Positions 7,787-16,669 of a DNA stretch of 64,000 bases are shown in pieces. This DNA comes from an uncultured Bacilli bacterium (GTDB lineage Bacteria > Bacillota_I > Bacilli_A > RF39 > UBA660). Under the pieces are notes generated by a model. It had not been told where the DNA came from. It was given only the letters and a program-made list of their open reading frames with translations, and made no database searches. The DNA lies in NCBI GenBank assembly GCA_934101795.1, contig CAKORY010000001.1:124001-188000 (forward strand), written 5' to 3'. The translations under genes were made by a program, and so were the position numbers. Each line of letters starts with the position of its first letter. Positions within the stretch are counted from its first letter, which is position 1.

Positions 7787-8425
7787 TTGATTGAATTATT
7801 AATTATATTTATAATTGTTCCTTTGTTAATTGCAGAAATTATTATATTTTTGCAAGATAAATTAAAATTTAAGTTTATAATTCCTATTTTGATTGGAATA
7901 GTGTTAATTAATACTTATTTTAAAACTAAAACATGTTCAGGTGGAACTTTTGAATCAATAGGTTGTGCTGCTTTTTATGGTTTTGGTATATTTTATTTAA
8001 TTATAGCATTAATAATTTCTATAGTGTGTTTATATAAAACTTCAGGTATATTAATTGCATTTAAAGATATTGGAAAAAAACCAAAAGAAATATTTGAAAA
8101 TAAAATGCCAGAAAATAAAAAGTTTTTGCATAATAGTAATTATGATATTTATTATTTAAAAAAAGATATGTATGGAAAAATATATGGTTGTTTAGTAATT
8201 GATAAAAAGAGTGATGATACATGTGAAATAGACGTTGTAGATTTAGATAATAGAAATATATTAAAAAAGAATAGAAAATTTGAATTGATATTAGAGAAAC
8301 TAAAAGAACTTGGTTATAAAAAGATAATCGTAGATAAAGAAAATTATGATTATTTAAAAGAATCACTTAATTATTATAATATAAAATCTATTGAAGATGA
8401 AGATAGTTATGTGTTAGAGATATAA
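7787..8425 (+). CDS. membrane protein, paralogue 2 of 3, unknown
   Basis: 212 residues from a TTG start at 7787, chosen because the ribosome site TTGGAGTG (7773-7780) lies at the right distance; an in-frame GTG at 7778 would overlap it. Two or three transmembrane segments occupy the first ~90 residues, with a Gly/Cys-containing loop 'KTCSGGTFESIGCAAFYGFG' that is mirrored as 'KTRPSGSWDAVGHGLYYGFF' in paralogue 3. The soluble C-terminus shares its last ~38 residues exactly with paralogue 1. Function unknown. Confidence 0.72.
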   Translation: MIELLIIFIIVPLLIAEIIIFLQDKLKFKFIIPILIGIVLINTYFKTKTCSGGTFESIGCAAFYGFGIFYLIIALIISIVCLYKTSGILIAFKDIGKKPKEIFENKMPENKKFLHNSNYDIYYLKKDMYGKIYGCLVIDKKSDDTCEIDVVDLDNRNILKKNRKFELILEKLKELGYKKIIVDKENYDYLKESLNYYNIKSIEDEDSYVLEI

Positions 8426-8428
8426 AAG
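8307..8428 (+). repeat. direct repeat, copy 2 of ~120 bp
   Basis: Second copy of the near-identical 3' end shared with 7645-7766. The third paralogue's end (8970-9086) is recognisably related but substantially diverged. Confidence 0.85.
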
Positions 8429-8438
8429 GAGTAGAAAA

Positions 8439-9086
8439 ATGAATGATATTTTAGTTTATATTTTTATGTCACCAATTACAATGATAGGTGTTGCTACAAT
8501 TATTATGATAATTCAAAATAGAATTAAAAATAAAATTATATTTCCCATTTTATTGTTGTTTGGCTTGTTATATTGTTTCTATAAAATCAAGACGCGGCCT
8601 TCTGGAAGTTGGGACGCTGTTGGTCATGGCTTATATTATGGATTTTTTTGTTTCTATTTTATTATATGTTTGTTATTTTTGATATTAAGTTATGTTATGC
8701 AGTTTATGAGAATATTGGAATTAGTTAGAATTCCTGATATTGATGAAAATGATTTAAATGAATTTAAAAGTCAAATATCAGCTAATAAAATATATTTGAT
8801 AAATACAAATAATGATATATATTTTTTTCGCAAAGAGGCAAGTAATAAGTTGTTGGGATGCTTGATAATTATTTCAAAAGATGATGGAATGAAAAAAGTT
8901 GAAATTATTGATTCTGATAAAAATAATAAAAATATAAAAATAAAACTAATTATAAAAAAAATAAAAGAATTAGGTTATAAAAAAATAATAGTAAATAAAG
9001 ATGCTTATAATTATTTGGAAAATTCGTTTGATAAATATAATATAAAATCAATTGAAAATGCAGATGGGTATATGTTAGAATTATAA
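8439..9086 (+). CDS. membrane protein, paralogue 3 of 3, unknown
   Basis: 215 residues, starting 13 bases after paralogue 2 behind AAAGGAG. Residues ~5-28, 33-47 and 62-88 are hydrophobic, followed by a soluble domain ending 'LGYKKIIVNKDAYNYLENSFDKYNIKSIENADGYMLEL', about 60% like the other two paralogues over this stretch. Membrane loops keep the Pro/Ser-Gly-Trp pattern of paralogue 2. It is the most diverged copy, so it probably represents the older duplication. Function unknown. Confidence 0.72.
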   Translation: MNDILVYIFMSPITMIGVATIIMIIQNRIKNKIIFPILLLFGLLYCFYKIKTRPSGSWDAVGHGLYYGFFCFYFIICLLFLILSYVMQFMRILELVRIPDIDENDLNEFKSQISANKIYLINTNNDIYFFRKEASNKLLGCLIIISKDDGMKKVEIIDSDKNNKNIKIKLIIKKIKELGYKKIIVNKDAYNYLENSFDKYNIKSIENADGYMLEL

Positions 9087-9101
9087 ATGGAGGTTTAATT
9101 T

Positions 9102-10514
9102 ATGGAAGTAAAAGATATAACAAATAGAGATGTAGATTTTGCTAAATGGTATACAGATGTATGTAAAAAAGCTGATTTAGTAGATTATTCAAGTGTAAAG
9201 GGTAGTATGATTATAAGACCACTTGGTTATGCTATCTGGGAAGAAATGCAAAAAGTGTTAGATAGAATGTTTAAAGAAACTGGGCATGAAAATGTGCAAA
9301 TGCCTATGTTTATTCCTGAGTCACTTTTAAATATTGAAAAAGAACATGTTGAAGGTTTTGCTCCTGAAGTTGCTTGGGTTACTTATGGTGGAACAGAAAA
9401 ACTTGAAGAAAGAATGTGTGTAAGACCAACTAGTGAAGTTTTATTTTGTGATCATTATAAAAAAATAATTAATACTTATAGAGATTTACCGATTCTTTAT
9501 AATCAATGGTGTACAATTGTTAGATGGGAAAAAACTACTAGACCATTTCTTAGAAGCAGAGAAATACTTTGGCAAGAAGGCCATACAATGCATGCAACTG
9601 CTGAAGAAGCTAGAGAAGAAACACTTAGAATGTTTAATGTTTATAAAAAGTTTCAAGAAGATTATTTAGCACTTCCAGTTATAACAGGAAAGAAAACTGA
9701 TAAGGAAAAATTTGCTGGAGCTGAAGAAACATATACTTTGGAAGCCATGATGTATAATGGTTATGCTCTTCAAAATGGTACAAGTCATTATTTTGGAAAT
9801 CATTTTGCTAAAGCTTTTGGTATTAAATTTACTGATAAAGATAATACACAAAAAACTCCATATCAAACTAGTTGGGGAGTTACTACAAGAATGATCGGTG
9901 CTATTATAATGACTCATGGTGATGATCATGGACTTGTTCTTCCACCTAGAATTGCACCATTTAAAACAATTATTATTCCAATTGGTGATGTTTCAGAAAA
10001 GCTTGAAGAATTAAAGTCTAGTCTTAAAAATAATAATATTACATTTAAAGTTGATGAAAGAGATAAAACTCCAGGATTTAAATTTGCTGAAGCTGAAGTA
10101 AAAGGGTATCCAGTTAGAATAGAGCTTGGCAAAAGAGATTTAGAAAATAATTTAGTTACCTTAGTTAGAAGAGATACTTTAGAAAAAGTACAAGTTTCTT
10201 TCGAAGAAGTTATTCCTAAATTAAATGAACTTCTTGATATTATTCAAAAAGATATGTTTGAAAGAGCTAAAGCTAGACGAGATAGTATGATTTATGATGC
10301 TAAAACTTATGAAGAATTAAAGACACTTGCTACCACTAAAGATGGTGGATTTATTAAAATCAATTGGTGTGGTAATGTAGAATGTGAAAATAAAATTAAA
10401 GATGAATTTGGTATTAAGTCTAGATGCTTAATTGAAAATGAACAAGTCACAGGTCCATGTACTGTATGTGGTAAGGAAGCTAAAACAAGATTATATATTG
10501 GCAGACAATATTAA
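9102..10514 (+). CDS. proS: prolyl-tRNA synthetase, archaeal/eukaryal type
   Basis: 470 residues: the compact ProRS type found in archaea, mycoplasmas and some Bacillota, not the ~570-residue bacterial form with an INS editing domain. Class II motifs are visible: 'RPLGYAIWEEMQKVLDRMF' (motif 1), 'FLRSREILWQEGHTMHAT' (motif 2) and 'GDDHGLVLPPRIAPFK' (motif 3 region). The C-terminal domain has CGNVEC and CTVCG cysteine pairs and the expected C-terminal Tyr. A GGAGG-like site precedes ATG 9102. No T-box is seen upstream, so it is probably read from the xseB-side transcript or a weak promoter. Confidence 0.96.
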   Translation: MEVKDITNRDVDFAKWYTDVCKKADLVDYSSVKGSMIIRPLGYAIWEEMQKVLDRMFKETGHENVQMPMFIPESLLNIEKEHVEGFAPEVAWVTYGGTEKLEERMCVRPTSEVLFCDHYKKIINTYRDLPILYNQWCTIVRWEKTTRPFLRSREILWQEGHTMHATAEEAREETLRMFNVYKKFQEDYLALPVITGKKTDKEKFAGAEETYTLEAMMYNGYALQNGTSHYFGNHFAKAFGIKFTDKDNTQKTPYQTSWGVTTRMIGAIIMTHGDDHGLVLPPRIAPFKTIIIPIGDVSEKLEELKSSLKNNNITFKVDERDKTPGFKFAEAEVKGYPVRIELGKRDLENNLVTLVRRDTLEKVQVSFEEVIPKLNELLDIIQKDMFERAKARRDSMIYDAKTYEELKTLATTKDGGFIKINWCGNVECENKIKDEFGIKSRCLIENEQVTGPCTVCGKEAKTRLYIGRQY

Positions 10515-10518
10515 AATA

Positions 10519-10552
10519 AAAAATGAATAAAGCAATTGCTTTATTCATTTTT
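10519..10552. terminator. bidirectional terminator between proS and the DUF1292-like gene
   Basis: A perfect palindrome of 17-bp arms centred on GCAATTGC, with AAAAA on one side and TTTTT on the other, serving both convergent genes. The minus-strand gene's stop codon lies in the right arm. Confidence 0.85.
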
Positions 10553-10777
10553 AAATTTATTTGCAAATTTTTGTAATACTTTTATTACTTCTTCTTTATC
10601 ATTTAAACCAACTAGATATTCATTATTATTAATTGTATTTATTTTTCTTAAACAAAAATCTGCAACATCATCTTCGTTTGTTAAAAATAAATATTTTATA
10701 TTATTAATTTCTAATTCTGCCGTAACCATGTAGTCTTTGCCATCTTCAAGTGTTACTACTTCAATATTTTCGTTCAT
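10541..10777 (-). CDS. DUF1292 (YrzB)-like small acidic protein
   Basis: 78 residues. The N-terminus 'VVTLEDGKDYMVTAELEINNIKYLFLTNEDD' is the pattern of the DUF1292/YrzB family, small acidic cytosolic proteins of unknown function. Its start overlaps the upstream membrane-protein gene by four bases (ATGA), with the ribosome site GGAGG lying inside that gene's last codons, so translation is coupled. The same pairing recurs at 36819-38818, which suggests the two proteins work together. Confidence 0.65.
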   Translation of the reverse strand: MNENIEVVTLEDGKDYMVTAELEINNIKYLFLTNEDDVADFCLRKINTINNNEYLVGLNDKEEVIKVLQKFANKFKNE

Positions 10778-11478
10778 CTTGAACCTCCGTTTAATTCTTT
10801 AAGTAAATTATTAATTTCTTCTTGTGATTTATCTTCTTTAACATAAGCTTTTATAACTTTTTCCATTAATTTAGTATAATCTTCTAAAGTTATATTTTTA
10901 CTTTCTAGATATTCATCAAATGAACTATGTAAACAAGCTTTAATTTCTTCTTCTGTATATTTTTCTGGAGAATCACCAATTAATCTACTCATATTTCTAA
11001 ATATTTCATCCATAAATTCATTTTTCTTATATTCATTTAGATTACTGTAGCAGCCATATATTCTAGTATCAATATCAAATTCTTTATTTTTATCTAATAT
11101 ATCTTCGGCCATATTATGTGTGTTATAATCCCAGTATGGTCTTTCTTCATTTGGATTATATCCAAAATATTCGGTGTTTTCACTAACTGAACTACCAATT
11201 GTGTTTCTTACTTCCTGAGTTTTATTTAAATTATCTATACCATCTTTAAATGCATTTGCCCCAACAATAAGTCCTGCTCCAAGTGATACAAATATAATTG
11301 CTTTTTTAGCTAGTTCATTTATACCTTTTGGTTTTTGTTTTTTTCTTCTTATATTTCTAGTTGGGGTACAATTAGTACTTTTTCTGACAATATTATCAAT
11401 TCTGTCATATTTTTTTGTGCCATCTTTGTTAAATAAAACATCAACTGTATAATCTAAATCATTAATATCATTTGTCAT
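10774..11478 (-). CDS. single-pass membrane protein, unknown
   Basis: 234 residues. A basic cytosolic N-terminus (to residue ~52, with 'RNIRRKKQKPKG') is followed by one hydrophobic segment around residues 58-77 ('AIIFVSLGAGLIVGANAF') and a helical, charged C-terminal region of ~150 residues. ATG 11478 has an AGAAGG-type site. It ends NGGSR because the coding sequence carries the GGAGG site of the next gene. I do not recognise the family; the partner gene arrangement resembles 36819/38549. Confidence 0.65.
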   Translation of the reverse strand: MTNDINDLDYTVDVLFNKDGTKKYDRIDNIVRKSTNCTPTRNIRRKKQKPKGINELAKKAIIFVSLGAGLIVGANAFKDGIDNLNKTQEVRNTIGSSVSENTEYFGYNPNEERPYWDYNTHNMAEDILDKNKEFDIDTRIYGCYSNLNEYKKNEFMDEIFRNMSRLIGDSPEKYTEEEIKACLHSSFDEYLESKNITLEDYTKLMEKVIKAYVKEDKSQEEINNLLKELNGGSR

Positions 11479-11558
11479 TTTTATACCTTCTCTCTATATT
11501 AATTTTACATTAAAATTATATCTTTGGCAACATTATTTTAAAAATAAATAAAAAACAA

Positions 11559-11587
11559 TTGAATAAAGTGACAAATTATTATATAAT
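11559..11587 (+). promoter_or_regulatory. sigma-A promoter and ~100-nt leader for the short SipW-type protein
   Basis: TTGAAT (11559-11564) and TATAAT (11582-11587) are spaced 17 bases. The transcript would have a leader of about 100 bases that contains a hairpin at 11643-11668 (ATAAACTATAA, TTTG loop, TTATGGTTTAT, one G-U pair), ending 27 bases before the start codon. Confidence 0.6.
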
Positions 11588-11695
11588 TAAGTTATGGTAA
11601 AGGAAATATTTGTGTTCAGTTGAAAGCCTTAATCATGTAATGATAAACTATAATTTGTTATGGTTTATACTATTAAGAATAGAAAAGGTGATATA

Positions 11696-12334
11696 ATGAA
11701 TAAAAAGACAAGAAATATTATTTTAGGGTTATATGTGGTAGCACTTCTTACTTTAGTAACTGGGGCAACATATGCATACTTTACAATGGTTAGGGTGGCT
11801 CATGTATCCCCTAAATTAGAAGCAAAAACTGCAACACTTAATTATATGCTTTTTGATGCTGGAAATCCTATAAGTATTTATCCTGATACTTTTAATTTTG
11901 CAGAAGGAATGGGTAATTTATCATCAGAAACATTTGCAAGAGTGTATTTAAGACATAGTGAAGGTGATATAGCTGCTAGTGTTAAATATAATTTGTTTTT
12001 AAATATTGAAAGCAATACTTTAACTTATTCAACACCTTCAGAAAAACCTGAATTAATACTTGAAGTTAAAGATTATAATGGAAATGAAGTAACTAGTATT
12101 GAAGGTTTAAATTATGTAAGTGTAGTTGATGGTAAAGGTAATACTATTAAAGGCTTTGATATAACTACCACAACTGGTAAATATTATATAACTAAAAATA
12201 GAGAAATAACCACAGATACTGAACTTACAGAAAGATGGAATGCTAAAGTTACTTATGTTAATTTAAGTGAAAATCAAAATAATAATTTAGAAAAAGAATT
12301 AAAGGGTTATATACGTATAGAAAAGGCGGAATAG
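11696..12334 (+). CDS. secreted protein with SipW/TasA-like signal (ATYAYF), short form
   Basis: 212 residues from ATG 11696, which has AAAAGGTG at the right distance; ATG 11660 is upstream without a site. The N-terminus 'ILGLYVVALLTLVTGATYAYFT' is the hydrophobic signal with an ATYAYF motif seen in SipW-processed TasA/camelysin-like proteins. The mature part is a beta-rich domain with 'LSSETFARVYL', 'YNLFLNIESNTLTY' and 'PELILEVKDYNGNEVT', homologous to the first ~220 residues of the genes at 38976 and 62934, but it stops there without their C-terminal half. It probably forms surface or fibre material; no SipW peptidase gene is in the window. Confidence 0.75.
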   Translation: MNKKTRNIILGLYVVALLTLVTGATYAYFTMVRVAHVSPKLEAKTATLNYMLFDAGNPISIYPDTFNFAEGMGNLSSETFARVYLRHSEGDIAASVKYNLFLNIESNTLTYSTPSEKPELILEVKDYNGNEVTSIEGLNYVSVVDGKGNTIKGFDITTTTGKYYITKNREITTDTELTERWNAKVTYVNLSENQNNNLEKELKGYIRIEKAE

Positions 12335-12335
12335 T

Positions 12336-12728
12336 ATGACTTTAGAAGAAAAAAAACAACAATATCAAAAAATTTTAGTTGAAGAATATCGTAGTAGTCA
12401 TCCAGAAGAAACTGAAGGATTAACTGATGAAGAAGTAACTTTAATGAATCCTATTACCGATGCTGATTTTACATTTCTTATAGGAAATGAGTTAAGTAAA
12501 ATTAAAGCAGAAATTGATGGATTATTAGAAGATATTCAATATAGCGAAAGTATGATAAATACTATCGGAACTCGTTATGATGTAAAAGCTGAGTTACAAA
12601 ATGATATAGTTTATGCTAGAAGAAGAAATGCTGAATTAGAAAAAAAACGTGAAAGTTTACAAAAACAATATGATGAGTTAAGAAGTATTTGGTTTGAAAG
12701 AGATATTAATGATGAAAGAAATAGATAA
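12336..12728 (+). CDS. coiled-coil protein, unknown
   Basis: 130 residues starting two bases after the preceding stop, with AAAAGGCGGA as ribosome site. Residues ~45-120 are highly charged and heptad-like ('KAEIDGLLEDIQYSESMINT', 'YARRRNAELEKKRESLQKQYDELRS'), predicting a coiled coil. There is no signal or membrane helix. It overlaps the start of the recombinase gene by about 20 bases. Family not recognised; it could be a scaffold or regulator for its neighbours. Confidence 0.6.
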   Translation: MTLEEKKQQYQKILVEEYRSSHPEETEGLTDEEVTLMNPITDADFTFLIGNELSKIKAEIDGLLEDIQYSESMINTIGTRYDVKAELQNDIVYARRRNAELEKKRESLQKQYDELRSIWFERDINDERNR

Positions 12729-13569
12729 TTTTTTATATTTTTTAAAAAAAGAATTAAATTATTCAGATTATACTATTAAAAATTATCAGTTAGATTTAAC
12801 TGATTTTTTTAAATATGTTAATAAAAGTAATATAGATTTTTTAAATATAAAAAATACTCATGTAAGAGGATATCTTAAATATTTGGATACATGTAATTTG
12901 AAAAATACTACTATATCTAGAAGAATAAGTGCTCTTAGAACATTTTATAATTATTTACTTGAAAAAGGATTTGTTAAAAGTAATATATTTTTAAATGTAA
13001 AAAATCCTAAATTGGAAAAGAAACTTCCTAATTATTTGAATTATACTGAAATAGAAGAATTACTTGCATCTATTGATACGAGTAATTATGAGGGATTAGA
13101 AAGAAGACTATTAGTTGAAATGTTTTATTCAACTGGTTGTCGGGTTGGGGAAATGGTAAATATTAAAATAAGTGATATTGATTTTAGTAGTAAAACTATT
13201 AAAGTAATGGGTAAGGGAAGTAAAGAAAGAATTGTATATTATGGTGACTATGCAAGTAAGTATTTGGAAGATTATTTAAAAAATAAAGATAGAAAAGGAT
13301 ATTTATTTACAAATAAAAGGGGAGAAAAATTAACTATAGAAGAAGTTGAGTATATTGTTAGGGATATTATGAAACATATTTCTATTAAGACTCATGTTAC
13401 ACCTCATGCTCTTAGACATACATTTGCAACTCACTTACTTAATAATGGCGCAGATATTAGAACTGTTCAAGAACTTCTTGGTCATGCTAATTTAAGCACA
13501 ACTGGTATTTATACTCATGTTTCTAGTGATAGATTAAAAGATGTATATTTTAAAACTTTTAAAAGATAA
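12709..13569 (+). CDS. XerC/XerD-type tyrosine recombinase
   Basis: 286 residues, normal for Xer proteins. An N-terminal SAM-like core-binding domain (~1-90, 'TIKNYQLDLTDFFKYV') precedes the catalytic domain with the full set of residues: Arg in 'STGCRVGEMVNIKISDID', Lys in 'GKGSKERIV', 'HALRHTFATHLL', 'LGHANLSTTGIYTH' containing the nucleophilic Tyr. The start is ATG 12709 or 12712, both overlapping the coiled-coil gene; GAAAGAG lies upstream. It most likely resolves chromosome dimers at dif, but XerC and XerD cannot be told apart by eye and no dif site was seen. Confidence 0.9.
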   Translation: MMKEIDNFLYFLKKELNYSDYTIKNYQLDLTDFFKYVNKSNIDFLNIKNTHVRGYLKYLDTCNLKNTTISRRISALRTFYNYLLEKGFVKSNIFLNVKNPKLEKKLPNYLNYTEIEELLASIDTSNYEGLERRLLVEMFYSTGCRVGEMVNIKISDIDFSSKTIKVMGKGSKERIVYYGDYASKYLEDYLKNKDRKGYLFTNKRGEKLTIEEVEYIVRDIMKHISIKTHVTPHALRHTFATHLLNNGADIRTVQELLGHANLSTTGIYTHVSSDRLKDVYFKTFKR

Positions 13570-13633
13570 ATATATTTAATGACTTTTTATTAGAGATTTG
13601 ATATAATACAAATATGTTTGAAGGAGTAGTATT

Positions 13634-15211
13634 ATGCATAGTGTGTTAAGTAAATATTATAATTATTTCTTTTTGATTGTAATATTATTTTATAATTTGT
13701 TTCCAAAGAAAGTAAGACCTTATGTCTTATTATTATCTAGTTTGTTATTTTTTTATTTGTTAAGTGGTTGGAGAGTTTTGTTTATTGTAATTACAATAAT
13801 AACTATTTATTTAAGCACCTTATGGATGGAGAAAATAGATGATAAGAAAAATATTGAATTAAGTAATTGTAATAGTGATGATAAAAAGAGTATCAAAGAA
13901 AAATATAAAAGACAAAAAAGATTAGTTTTAATACTTTGTTTATTAATTAATGTATCTTTCTTATTTGTATTTAAATACTTAAAGTTTTTTACAATTAATA
14001 TTAATTTATTACTTAATTTATTTAATGCTGGTTATGAGTTTAGTATACTTAGATTAATTGCTCCGATTGGAATATCTTTTTATACATTACAAGCTTTATC
14101 ATACCTTTTTGATGTTTATAATGGTAAAATAGAAGCTGATAAAAATTTCTTTAGAGTAGCACTTTTTATGTCTTTCTTTCCAAGTATTATGGAAGGTCCA
14201 ATTACAAGATATAGTGATACTGCAGAAGATTTGTTTAAGGGAAATAAAATAACATATCAAAATTTATGTTTTGGTTTACAAAGAATATTATGGGGATTAT
14301 TTAAGAAAATAGTTATAGCAGATAGACTTAATATTCTTGTTAAAACAGTATTTAGTGGTTATATGGAATATTCTGGTCCAGTTATATTCTTAGGAGCTTT
14401 ATCATACACCATTATGCTTTATATGGATTTTTCTGGTGCTATGGATGTTGTATGTGGTATTGGAAATATCTTTAATGTAAATGTTCCTGAAAACTTTAAA
14501 CAACCATTTTTTAGTAAAAATATATCTGAATTTTGGACAAGATGGCACATTAGTTTAGGAACATGGTTTAAAGATTATATTTATTATCCAACATCACTAT
14601 CTAAACCAATGAAGAAAATGACTAATAGCTTAAGAAAGTTACTAGGTAATCATTATGGACCTTTATTAAGTGGGACAGTTGCTCTTTTAGTGGTATGGCT
14701 CTTGAATGGTTTATGGCATGGAGCAGGTTGGACATATATTTTATTTGGTTTATATCATTTTGTTATGATTTCAATTGGTAATATTTCAAGAACGCCTTTT
14801 AATAAGTTATATGTTAAATTAAATATTCAAAATAGTAAAATACTTAAAGGGTTACAAATAATTAAAACAATATTTTTAGTTATTTTAGGTGAACTAATCT
14901 TTAGGGCAGAAACTGTAAATAGTGCCTTTATAATGATTAAAAAAATATTTACAAGTTATAAAGTTAGTTCATGGGAAATTTCAAGTCTAGGGCTTGATGT
15001 GCCAGATTTATTTATTCTTATAGTTGCTTTAATAGCTATATTTGTAATAAGTGTTTTAAGAGAAAAAGGTATTTCAGTAAGAGAAAAACTTGCAAATAAA
15101 AATATAGTCTTTAGATGGTTTATTTATTATTTGTTAATATTCTCAATTATTATTTTTGGTGCTTTTGGTCCTGGATATGCTCCGGTTGATCCAATATATG
15201 CAGATTTTTAA
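13634..15211 (+). CDS. MBOAT-family O-acyltransferase (AlgI/DltB-like)
   Basis: 525 residues with about ten transmembrane helices. Key family blocks are 'IGISFYTLQALSYLFDVYNG', 'FFPSIMEGPITRY', 'FWTRWHISLGTWFKDYIYYP' and the catalytic His region 'LNGLWHGAGWTYILFGLYHF'. Such proteins move acyl groups across the membrane onto surface polymers. The next gene encodes an SGNH/DltD-like periplasmic partner, as in alginate or peptidoglycan O-acetylation systems. The acceptor, whether polysaccharide, teichoic acid or peptidoglycan, is not shown. No DltA/DltC genes are nearby, so D-alanylation is less likely. Confidence 0.92.
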   Translation: MHSVLSKYYNYFFLIVILFYNLFPKKVRPYVLLLSSLLFFYLLSGWRVLFIVITIITIYLSTLWMEKIDDKKNIELSNCNSDDKKSIKEKYKRQKRLVLILCLLINVSFLFVFKYLKFFTININLLLNLFNAGYEFSILRLIAPIGISFYTLQALSYLFDVYNGKIEADKNFFRVALFMSFFPSIMEGPITRYSDTAEDLFKGNKITYQNLCFGLQRILWGLFKKIVIADRLNILVKTVFSGYMEYSGPVIFLGALSYTIMLYMDFSGAMDVVCGIGNIFNVNVPENFKQPFFSKNISEFWTRWHISLGTWFKDYIYYPTSLSKPMKKMTNSLRKLLGNHYGPLLSGTVALLVVWLLNGLWHGAGWTYILFGLYHFVMISIGNISRTPFNKLYVKLNIQNSKILKGLQIIKTIFLVILGELIFRAETVNSAFIMIKKIFTSYKVSSWEISSLGLDVPDLFILIVALIAIFVISVLREKGISVREKLANKNIVFRWFIYYLLIFSIIIFGAFGPGYAPVDPIYADF

Positions 15212-15220
15212 GGAGGTAAA

Positions 15221-16147
15221 ATGAAAAATTTATTTAAAAGTGTTATTTTTATAGCAATATTTATTTTTCTATATTATGGTTTTTCATATTTACTTTTACC
15301 TAAAGAAAACATTAAAGAATTTGGTTTAATTAAAACGAGTGAGTATGAAATACTTGGTGAGGCTAAAAATTCTGTTGATGCCATTATTGTTGGTGATAGT
15401 CTTGTTTATTCATCTGTTATACCAATGGAAATATACGGAAAGTATGGCTATACTGTCTTTGATTGTGCAGAAGCTGCTTTTATACTTCCGGATGCTTATG
15501 ACTATTATAAGGTTGCTATGGAAAGTCAAAAGCCAAAGGTGGCAATACTTGGTGGAAATATGTTTTTTAGAAATACTAGAAAAAGAAAATGGTATGTAAA
15601 ATATGAAAGGGCTTTAAAAAAAGCTATGCCTCTTTTAAATTATCATAATAATTGGAAAAATGTATTGTTTTCTGATTATGGTATAATGAGTATTCAAAAA
15701 GGATATAAGTTAAATAAAACTATTAAGTCTGGTCAGTTTTTAGATTATATGAAAGAAAATGATAAAGAATATGTTATGATTGAAAGCAATCTAGAATATT
15801 TAAAAAAGTTTGTAGATTTGGCTAAAGAATATAATACTAAACTTATAATAATAGGTTTTCCTTCACAAAACTCATGGAATTATCAAAGAGATAAAAAGTT
15901 TAATGAATTAAGTAAAGAATTAGGTTTTACCTTTATAAATTTAAATAAATATGATTTAAATATAAATTGGAAAACTGATACTAAAGATGAGGGAGGTCAC
16001 TTAAATTACTTTGGAGCTTTAAAAGCATCAAATGTAATAGGTAATCTTCTAAAAGATACTAATCTTTTAGAAGATCATCGTGGTGATAAAAATTATAAAC
16101 TTTGGGATACAGCATATTTAAGATATAAAGAAGAAGTAGAAAAGTAA
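15221..16147 (+). CDS. SGNH-like O-acyltransferase partner (DltD/AlgJ-like)
   Basis: 308 residues, beginning 9 bases after the MBOAT gene behind AAGGAGG. One N-terminal membrane anchor (~6-22) leads to an extracellular SGNH-type domain: 'VDAIIVGDSLVYSSVIP' carries the block I Ser, 'ILGGNMFFRN' block III-like Asn, and 'DTKDEGGHLNYFGALKASN' the Asp/His pair. With the MBOAT protein it would complete acyl transfer to a cell-surface acceptor. DltD proteins have a similar arrangement, but neighbouring dlt genes are absent. Confidence 0.82.
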   Translation: MKNLFKSVIFIAIFIFLYYGFSYLLLPKENIKEFGLIKTSEYEILGEAKNSVDAIIVGDSLVYSSVIPMEIYGKYGYTVFDCAEAAFILPDAYDYYKVAMESQKPKVAILGGNMFFRNTRKRKWYVKYERALKKAMPLLNYHNNWKNVLFSDYGIMSIQKGYKLNKTIKSGQFLDYMKENDKEYVMIESNLEYLKKFVDLAKEYNTKLIIIGFPSQNSWNYQRDKKFNELSKELGFTFINLNKYDLNINWKTDTKDEGGHLNYFGALKASNVIGNLLKDTNLLEDHRGDKNYKLWDTAYLRYKEEVEK

Positions 16148-16159
16148 GGAGGTTTAAAT

Positions 16160-16627
16160 ATGTTTAAAAAATGGAAAGGTTATGTACTTGATGTACAAGG
16201 AATGATTTATTGGAAAAGAACTTTAGATGAAAGTGGCAATGATGTTTTTGTGAAAACAAAATTAAATGAGCCTTTTGAACTTTATATAGAACTATTAAAG
16301 GTAAGAGATGGTTTTTATAAAGCATTAGATGTAGTTACTGGAAGAGAATTTGCAATTGTTGAAAATAATGGTTTATTTATGTTATTACCAAGTTTAATCG
16401 GTTTTAATAAAACAGCTATTTCCAAAAATGTAAATGTATTTGATAAATCTGCAGATATTGTTGGTGATGAAGAAAGAGAAAACTATTATACCAATATATC
16501 AGAAGATATTTTAAGCCATACATATTTTTGTGAAAAAATAAGTAATGAAAAAGGTATATCTGTAGTGCCAATAAATATGCTAAAAGAAGAATTAGCTTTA
16601 AAAAGAAAAAAATTTAAGAGAAGATAA
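16160..16627 (+). CDS. unknown protein in the MBOAT operon
   Basis: 155 residues with a perfect AAGGAGG site. No signal or membrane helix. It begins 'KWKGYVLDVQGMIYWKRTLDESGNDVFVKTKLNEPFELYIELLKV' and ends in a very basic 'LALKRKKFKRR'. The operon position right after the acyltransferase pair suggests a role in the same surface-modification pathway, but nothing in the sequence shows it. Family not recognised. Confidence 0.65.
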   Translation: MFKKWKGYVLDVQGMIYWKRTLDESGNDVFVKTKLNEPFELYIELLKVRDGFYKALDVVTGREFAIVENNGLFMLLPSLIGFNKTAISKNVNVFDKSADIVGDEERENYYTNISEDILSHTYFCEKISNEKGISVVPINMLKEELALKRKKFKRR

Positions 16628-16633
16628 AAATAA

Positions 16634-16660
16634 TAAAAGTACTTGATAAGCAAGTACTTT
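16634..16660. terminator. bidirectional terminator
   Basis: AAAAGTACTTG (16634-16644), loop ATAAG, CAAGTACTTTT (16650-16660): 11-bp perfect stem between convergent genes. Confidence 0.85.
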
Positions 16661-16669
16661 TATGTTTGA

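Noticed and set aside
8061..8366. A 101-codon minus-strand hydrophobic frame inside paralogue 2
   Set aside because: Antisense of an AT-rich gene with a convincing plus-strand homologue pair; no ribosome site.
15339..15599. An 86-codon plus-strand frame inside the SGNH-like gene
   Set aside because: Out-of-frame overlap with a gene supported by catalytic motifs and operon context.
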